Of a stretch of DNA of 11,616 bases, positions 1-4,390 are shown one piece after another. A program made the position numbers and the translations under genes. The stretch spans positions 1-11,616 of the forward strand of contig JAOTSL010000072.1 in NCBI GenBank assembly GCA_029864945.1, given 5' to 3'. The notes below the pieces were generated by a model, which had not been told where the DNA came from, searched no databases, and saw nothing but the letters and a program-made list of their open reading frames with translations. Source of the DNA: Gammaproteobacteria bacterium. GTDB lineage: Bacteria > Pseudomonadota > Gammaproteobacteria > S012-40. Each line of letters opens with the position of its first letter. Positions within the stretch are counted from its first letter, which is position 1.

Positions 1-678
1 TTAATTGCGCCTGGAGATTTTACAATGGGCGACATTCAACAAGTAGGGCAAAGTTACGAAAAACCTGTACACAAAGTTACAATAACCAATGCATTCAGTA
101 TCGGAAAGTACCCTGTCACGTTTAAGGATTATGACAAATTCACAATCGCCACTGGAAAACCGCTGACTTCAGATTACCATTGGGGACGGGAGAATAGGCC
201 GGTCATCAATATCAACCTGAACGATGCACGAGCATATTCAATATGGCTAAGCGCACAAACAGGTCATCGTTACCGTTTACCAAGCGAGGCAGAATGGGAA
301 TACGCCGCGCGTGCAGGCACAAATTCAATTTACCCATGGGGAAATAAAATTAGCACAAACAAAGCAAATTGCAGCGGCTGCGGATTACACGCGGATAAAA
401 AAATGACGTCACCTGTTGGTCAGTTTTCTTCAAATGCATGGGGGCTGTACGATATGATCGGTGATGTGTGGGAGTTAACAGAAGACTGCTGGAACTACAA
501 TTATGACAACGCACCATTTGACGGTAGCCCCTGGAAAAGCGGCGACTGCTCCCGTGGCGTTCTCAGAGGAGGATCTTGGGGAGACACACCTCAAGACCTC
601 CGCTCATCAACGCGATTAAGAAGCTATTCAGGCACTCGCACTGTCGTAATTGGCTTTAGGCTCATCAGAGAAAATTAA
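1..678 (+). CDS. SUMF1/FGE-fold (EgtB/PvdO family) protein, 5' partial
   Basis: This is the C-terminal part of a formylglycine-generating-enzyme-fold protein. The frame is open to the left edge, and the codons before the ATG at 25 read L-I-A-P-G-D-F-T. Together with MGD this is the conserved domain entry (PGxFxMG), so the ATG at 25 is internal and the true start lies outside the window. Later hallmarks are RLPSEAEWEYAARAG (nt 274-318), YPWGN, the paired cysteines of NCSGC, SPVGQFSSNAWGLYDM, VWELTEDCW, VLRGGSW (nt 559-579) and a terminal GFRLIREN. True FGE carries two catalytic cysteines just after the GGS motif. Here that stretch (GDTPQDLRSS) has none, so sulfatase maturation is unlikely. Related members are non-catalytic domains or act in other oxidative chemistry; the substrate is unknown. 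The gene converges on the S49 peptidase gene with 174 bp between them. Fold assignment is firm, function is not. Confidence 0.88.
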   Translation, partial: LIAPGDFTMGDIQQVGQSYEKPVHKVTITNAFSIGKYPVTFKDYDKFTIATGKPLTSDYHWGRENRPVININLNDARAYSIWLSAQTGHRYRLPSEAEWEYAARAGTNSIYPWGNKISTNKANCSGCGLHADKKMTSPVGQFSSNAWGLYDMIGDVWELTEDCWNYNYDNAPFDGSPWKSGDCSRGVLRGGSWGDTPQDLRSSTRLRSYSGTRTVVIGFRLIREN

Positions 679-852
679 CTTATACAATAGCCGTTTAATG
701 TATTTATATTTTGCTTCAGATCGAGGCAGCTTCCGCACAGAGAGAAGAAATATATAGAAATATGTAACCGACTGAGTACAAAATACCACCTCGCCTTATT
801 ATGTAAGAGCAGAGCAAATTATACATATGCCGAATAGTTACAATCAAGACAA

Positions 853-1941
853 CTATTTAATGGTGTACTGCTCAAACATAGATCTAAATGTAGTTGCAGT
901 AGAGACACCAATTTTTTCAGCAAAACGATCTAGATAATTTGGCCGGGCGGTGTAATCCACAACTTTTTCCTGACCGATAACGTCACGGGCAATAGAACCC
1001 ACGCTACCAATCCCATCAATCAAACCAAGGTTAATGCTTTTTTCACCAGACCAAACCAAACCACTAAACATTTTAGGATGATCAAGTAAACGATCGCCCC
1101 GCCCTTTTTTAACCACCGAAATAAATTGATCATGGATATTGTTCAGTAAACCTTGCATATGCGCCCGATCATCTGGTTTTACCGGTGAAAACGGATCAAG
1201 AAACCCCTTGTGCTCACCGGCAGTCATTAAGCGCCGCTCGACGCCTAGTTTTTCAAGTGTATCAACAAAGCCATAACCATCCATCAATACACCAATAGAT
1301 CCAACGATACTGGCTTTATTGGCATAAATATCATTCGCAGCAACCGCAATATAATAAGCAGCAGATGCACAAATATCAGTAACTACAGCGTGAATTGGAA
1401 TATTTGGATACTTTTCTTTTAGGCGATAAATTTCATCATTGATATACCCCGCCTGAACTGGACTACCACCTGGGCTATTAATACGTAAAATTATTCCTTT
1501 CGTATTTTTATCCTTATAAGCCGCACGCAACCCACCTATAATTGAATTTGCATTGGCAGCTGCATCAGCAGCAATAGGGCCCGATATTTCAACAAGTGCA
1601 GTGTGCTCACCAATTGTTAAATCATTACCATCTTTTGGAATATAGAGATACAAAATACCTAGCGCATAAACCAGCATGGACATTTTAAAAAAGATACCCC
1701 ATCGACGGGTGCGGCGCTGTTCATTAATTGCAGCAAAAGCCAGACGATTCAACACATCACGCTCAAAGTATTCTCCACTAAGGTCCGGATTTTTTTCATC
1801 AGCAAGTTGACTAGCAGATGTTTTTCTCGCGCTATGACCAGTTGACTTATTCTCTGATTTTTTATCAGTCCACGGATCTTTCGAAACTGCATCAGCTTTT
1901 CTTTCAGGAGGCAAATTATCGTTGTCTCGTTTATCTGTCAT
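853..1941 (-). CDS. S49 family (SppA/SohB-like) membrane-anchored serine peptidase
   Basis: This is a single-domain S49 peptidase of 362 residues, probably degrading cleaved signal peptides or membrane-protein fragments. Residues 1-80 are hydrophilic and highly charged, then one membrane segment lies at about 83-101. The protease domain starts at VEISGPI (117-123), with RINSPGG at 153-159. By family alignment the nucleophile is Ser193 in CASAAYY, and the general base is Lys245 in GEHKGFLDPF, giving a Ser/Lys dyad. The usual ASGGYY is ASAAYY here, a modest deviation next to the nucleophile. KASIVGSIGV (209-218) is another family signature. The single domain and N-terminal anchor differ from the duplicated E. 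coli SppA and resemble the S49 protein encoded near rluC in Pseudomonas. The ATG at 1941 has a GAGAG stretch 5' of it. It is the third gene of a minus-strand cluster, 78 bp after the phosphatase gene. Confidence 0.93.
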   Translation of the reverse strand: MTDKRDNDNLPPERKADAVSKDPWTDKKSENKSTGHSARKTSASQLADEKNPDLSGEYFERDVLNRLAFAAINEQRRTRRWGIFFKMSMLVYALGILYLYIPKDGNDLTIGEHTALVEISGPIAADAAANANSIIGGLRAAYKDKNTKGIILRINSPGGSPVQAGYINDEIYRLKEKYPNIPIHAVVTDICASAAYYIAVAANDIYANKASIVGSIGVLMDGYGFVDTLEKLGVERRLMTAGEHKGFLDPFSPVKPDDRAHMQGLLNNIHDQFISVVKKGRGDRLLDHPKMFSGLVWSGEKSINLGLIDGIGSVGSIARDVIGQEKVVDYTARPNYLDRFAEKIGVSTATTFRSMFEQYTIK

Positions 1942-2019
1942 TCAAACATTCTCTCTATAAATCCATTGATTTTAAGCAGTATACCGGTAACAAGTCACTT
2001 CAGGCTAAAACATCCCTAA

Positions 2020-2673
2020 CTAAAGACCTGACAACCAGGCTTCTAGTTCATTTGTATTTTCAAAACAAATCTGAGGATTATGTTTTTGAAGCCGCTCAGG
2101 TTCATGTGCACCGCAATGCACGCCAACGCTATCAACACCTGCGTTTGTTGCCATCTGCAAATCATACTCAGTATCACCGATCATAAGCGTTTCATGCGGC
2201 TCAACACCAAAATAATCCATTGAGTCCTCCAACATTTGCGGATGTGGTTTCGACGGCGCTTCATCCACACAGCGGGTGTAATGAAACACTTTATCAAGCG
2301 TGGTCCGTTTTAAAGCAGCATTTAGGCCGTTGCGCCCTTTACCAGTAGCAACCGACAAAAAATAATCCTGAGCCATCAGTGACTGCAGCATATCAAATAC
2401 TCCGTCATATAATAACGACGGTGGTTTATCCGGTGAAAAATAATGATGACGGTAGTGATCGATAAATGTACTTATTTCATCTTCCGTAGTTACTTCAGGA
2501 AACACACCTAATACTGCCTCACGCATACCAAGACCAATCACGTTTCTTACAGTCTCTACAGCAGGCAGTGCAATTTGCATATCTTTTGCCGCCAGTTGAA
2601 AGCAGCTAATAATTTCTTGCTGGGAATCCATTAATGTTCCATCCCAGTCAAACACCAATAACTTATACTTCAT
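2020..2673 (-). CDS. HAD-superfamily phosphatase, Gph/phosphoglycolate phosphatase-like
   Basis: This 217-residue hydrolase has all four HAD motifs. Motif I is DWDGTL with nucleophile Asp9 and acid/base Asp11. Motif II is Thr110 in SVATGKG, motif III is Lys142 in SKPHP, and motif IV is GDTEYD with Asp167 and Asp171. An alpha-helical cap fits between motifs I and II (about 15-85), making it a subfamily I (Gph/YqaB-like) enzyme that uses Mg2+ and an aspartyl-phosphate intermediate. The substrate cannot be read from sequence; phosphoglycolate or another small phosphoester is possible. It lies between rluC (66 bp upstream) and the S49 peptidase gene. Pseudomonas, as I recall, has a HAD gene in the same slot, so the linkage is old. 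The ATG at 2673 has only a weak ribosome binding site, so translation may depend partly on the upstream gene. Confidence 0.93.
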   Translation of the reverse strand: MKYKLLVFDWDGTLMDSQQEIISCFQLAAKDMQIALPAVETVRNVIGLGMREAVLGVFPEVTTEDEISTFIDHYRHHYFSPDKPPSLLYDGVFDMLQSLMAQDYFLSVATGKGRNGLNAALKRTTLDKVFHYTRCVDEAPSKPHPQMLEDSMDYFGVEPHETLMIGDTEYDLQMATNAGVDSVGVHCGAHEPERLQKHNPQICFENTNELEAWLSGL

Positions 2674-2739
2674 TTAGTAATCACTCATCGAATTCATCTT
2701 TCGCCCATAACAGTGTTATTTTCGTACTCAAATGATTAG

Positions 2740-3729
2740 TTACTTGTTCATTTCTGTTAGTTTTTCAATGACCAATGTTAACCGCTTACCCATTGGTGCC
2801 ACCGGGTTCATTGTTTCACCGGTAACAGGGTGAACAAAACGTAAACTTCGAGCATGTAGAAACATACGGTTCAATCCCACACGCTTCATTTCATCATTAA
2901 AATTATCGTCTCCGTATTTATCATCACCCGCAACCGGGTGATCGAAATGCAGACTATGTACCCGAATTTGATGCGTACGGCCTGTAATTAACTTCACGTC
3001 CACTAACGTTGCGCCAATAGCAAGACCGTTAAAAACTTGTTTTGGAAAAAATATCGTAACGGAGGGTTTACCATCACGATCTACCTTCACCATTCTTTCG
3101 CCGGACTTTGTGACAAATTTCCGTAAGGGTTCGTCAATTTTCACACGCTTTTCAGTAATTTGCCCTTTTAACAGCGTCACATAGGTTTTTTCCATTTTGT
3201 CTTCGCGAATTTGCTCGTGCAATGCCTTTAGCACAGATGCTTTTTTTGCGATTAACAAACAGCCTGATGTCGCCCTATCCAAACGATGCACCAATTCCAG
3301 GCGTTTTGCCAGTGGGTATAAGACACGTAAACTTTCAATTACACCTAGATTTATCCCGCTTCCACCATGAACCGCTATTCCAGCCGGCTTATTTAGGACA
3401 ATCAGGTCTTTATCTTCATAAATAATTGAATCTTTTAGCCTTGCGAGCGCTGGCGGCAACGTTTCTGGGACGTTTTTTGCTTCACTTACTCTAATTGGCG
3501 GGACTCTAACAATATCGCCAACTTTTAGTTTATATGTTTGTTTAATGCGGCCTTTATTTACACGCACTTCGCCTTTACGGAGAATGCGGTAAATGTGGCT
3601 TTTAGGAACACCCTTTAAAAAGGTAATTAGATAATTATCTATACGTTGACCGGCATACGCCTCATCAATCGTGACTAACTGGACGGCTGTTGGTTTATTT
3701 TCAGGATTCGCACTTTTTTGATTTGGCAT
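2740..3729 (-). CDS. rluC: Ribosomal large subunit pseudouridine synthase RluC
   Basis: RluC isomerises uridines in the peptidyl-transferase region of 23S rRNA (U955, U2504 and U2580 in E. coli numbering). The protein has 329 residues. An N-terminal S4 RNA-binding domain covers about 27-75 (QRIDNYLITFL, then RKGEVRVNKGR). The RsuA/RluA catalytic domain follows, with KPAGIAVHGG (114-123), the catalytic motif HRLDRATSG (148-156, nucleophile Asp151), and GRTHQIRVH (250-258). A late LHARSL (291-296) matches the family. Length and motif order match RluC rather than RluD. The position, divergent from rne, is the same as in E. coli and Pseudomonas and supports the name. The start at 3729 follows no strong Shine-Dalgarno sequence. 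It is the first gene of the rluC - HAD - S49 cluster, whose promoter should lie in 3730-3960. Confidence 0.95.
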   Translation of the reverse strand: MPNQKSANPENKPTAVQLVTIDEAYAGQRIDNYLITFLKGVPKSHIYRILRKGEVRVNKGRIKQTYKLKVGDIVRVPPIRVSEAKNVPETLPPALARLKDSIIYEDKDLIVLNKPAGIAVHGGSGINLGVIESLRVLYPLAKRLELVHRLDRATSGCLLIAKKASVLKALHEQIREDKMEKTYVTLLKGQITEKRVKIDEPLRKFVTKSGERMVKVDRDGKPSVTIFFPKQVFNGLAIGATLVDVKLITGRTHQIRVHSLHFDHPVAGDDKYGDDNFNDEMKRVGLNRMFLHARSLRFVHPVTGETMNPVAPMGKRLTLVIEKLTEMNK

Positions 3730-3843
3730 TGTCTACTAACATATAAAATTAAGGAAAACGGGCACCAGAGGCAAGTATTTGTCATTTAATCTTGCGTTAA
3801 GGCACCAAGACGTGGTAAATGTCATCTAGTAAACCAAACTTTA

Positions 3844-3869
3844 ATTGTATTCGGTAAAAGGTCGGTAAA
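3844..3869 (-). promoter_or_regulatory. Candidate rluC promoter with helically phased direct repeats
   Basis: Read on the minus strand, the octamer TTTACCGA occurs twice (3869-3862 and 3858-3851) with an 11-bp period. It is followed at once by TACAAT (3849-3844), five of six matches to a sigma-70 -10 box. I see no good -35 hexamer, so the repeats could be an activator site standing in for it. Initiation here would give rluC a leader of about 105 nt. The repeats and hexamer are directly visible; promoter function is inferred. Confidence 0.35.
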
Positions 3870-3930
3870 TCAGCCAACAAGCTAATAATGCTAATGCGAT
3901 AGTAGCGGGATAATCCGCTAGCACTCTTAT

Positions 3931-3955
3931 AGCTTTAGTTAGCTTTAGTTATAAC
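3931..3955 (+). promoter_or_regulatory. Tandem decamer and candidate upstream rne promoter
   Basis: AGCTTTAGTT is repeated twice head to tail (3931-3940, 3941-3950). The second copy runs into TATAAC (3950-3955), five of six matches to a -10 box. The matching -35 region (TTATAG, 3927-3932) is poor. Starting here would give rne a leader of about 430 nt. The repeat is certain; the promoter role is a guess. Confidence 0.25.
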
Positions 3956-4018
3956 ATTAACTGCGGCTCGATAAACAACCAACAAAACAGGCTCCGACCA
4001 AGAATACAATGATAAATT

Positions 4019-4049
4019 TGGACAACAGAATACGAAAACTGCATAGAAT
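4019..4049 (+). promoter_or_regulatory. Candidate proximal rne promoter
   Basis: TGGACA (4019-4024) and TAGAAT (4044-4049) each match the sigma-70 hexamers at five of six positions, but the 19-bp spacer is longer than ideal. Initiation near 4056 would give an rne leader of about 335 nt, similar to the long leader (about 360 nt) of E. coli rne. The -10 box overlaps a small inverted repeat (TGCATA 4040-4045, TATGCA 4055-4060). Confidence 0.3.
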
Positions 4050-4069
4050 AAATTTATGCAAAGCATTAT

Positions 4070-4200
4070 ACCGTAAGAACGGTTGATGAATAACGGGATT
4101 TTTAGTGTTTCTGGAAATGATAATTCCCAGAACATAAATTGGATTAACTAGGGGCAATTTGGCCCCAATACTCGAAATGTTGTCGGAGCAGATTCGACAA
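4070..4200 (+). promoter_or_regulatory. Row of four hairpins in the rne leader
   Basis: Four successive stem-loops can be drawn by eye. The first is ACCGT/ACGGT (4070-4074, 4079-4083) with loop AAGA. The second is TTCTGG/CCAGAA (4109-4114, 4127-4132). The third is the GC-rich GGGGC/GCCCC (4151-4155, 4162-4166) with loop AATTTG. The fourth is TTGTCG/CGACAA (4180-4185, 4195-4200) with loop GAGCAGATT. None is followed by a T-run, so they are not simple terminators. Their place in the probable rne leader suggests an RNA regulatory role, by analogy with the E. coli rne leader through which RNase E controls its own mRNA. Confidence 0.5.
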
Positions 4201-4258
4201 TACCTGAAAACCATATTGATACACTCAATATGAATCACTAAAAAAATGATTTCAGGTA
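4201..4258 (+). promoter_or_regulatory. Predicted three-way-junction RNA element upstream of rne
   Basis: An outer 9-bp perfect stem TACCTGAAA/TTTCAGGTA (4201-4209, 4250-4258) encloses two inner helices. One is a perfect 8-bp hairpin CATATTGA/TCAATATG (4212-4219, 4225-4232) with loop TACAC. The other is a short TCA/TGA stem (4235-4237, 4247-4249) with an A-rich loop. Two nested perfect stems of this length are unlikely by chance. The element ends 132 nt before the rne start codon. Autoregulation of rne through leader hairpins is established in E. coli; I see no primary-sequence likeness to that element, so the role here is inferred. Confidence 0.5.
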
Positions 4259-4390
4259 ATGTCTGTAAACGCGCCCCAACCGCAAATTGACGCCACATAC
4301 TAATAAATTACAAAATTGGCTAGATAGTCTTTCGTGGTTGCTGTGGGTATTTCCGGCAAATCGAGTGAAAGAATAGAGAACTGAATCAGA

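Larger units (their letters stand above)
3730..4390. other. Gene-free divergent region between rluC and rne
   Basis: These 661 bp lie between the divergent rluC and rne starts. The reading frames in it lack ribosome binding sites and recognisable domains, and they run through hairpin arms. The rluC-proximal half holds two TCGGTAAA repeats (3851-3869), a small inverted repeat TAGCGG/CCGCTA (3903-3908 and 3915-3920) and a tandem decamer (3931-3950). From about 4040 to 4258 hairpin follows hairpin. The last 130 bases before rne look unstructured and hold a weak ribosome binding site (AGAG at 4375-4378, 12 nt from the ATG). Confidence 0.8.

Noticed and set aside
25..678. The ATG at 25 as the true start of the SUMF1-fold gene
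   Set aside because: The frame continues to the window edge, and the codons before it encode the conserved PGDFT part of the domain entry, so it is an internal methionine.
1818..2186. 122-codon plus-strand frame across the S49 and HAD gene junction
   Set aside because: It is antisense to two well-supported genes, has no domain, and its protein has the composition of a shadow frame.
4151..4166. GC-rich hairpin in the rne leader as a rho-independent terminator or attenuator
   Set aside because: The stem is only 5 bp and no T-run follows it.
3957..4298. 113-codon minus-strand reading frame in the rluC-rne gap
   Set aside because: There is no ribosome binding site before its ATG, no recognisable domain, and it runs through the rne leader hairpins. 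Overlapping minus-strand frames at 3935-4135 and 4238-4456 were rejected for the same reasons.
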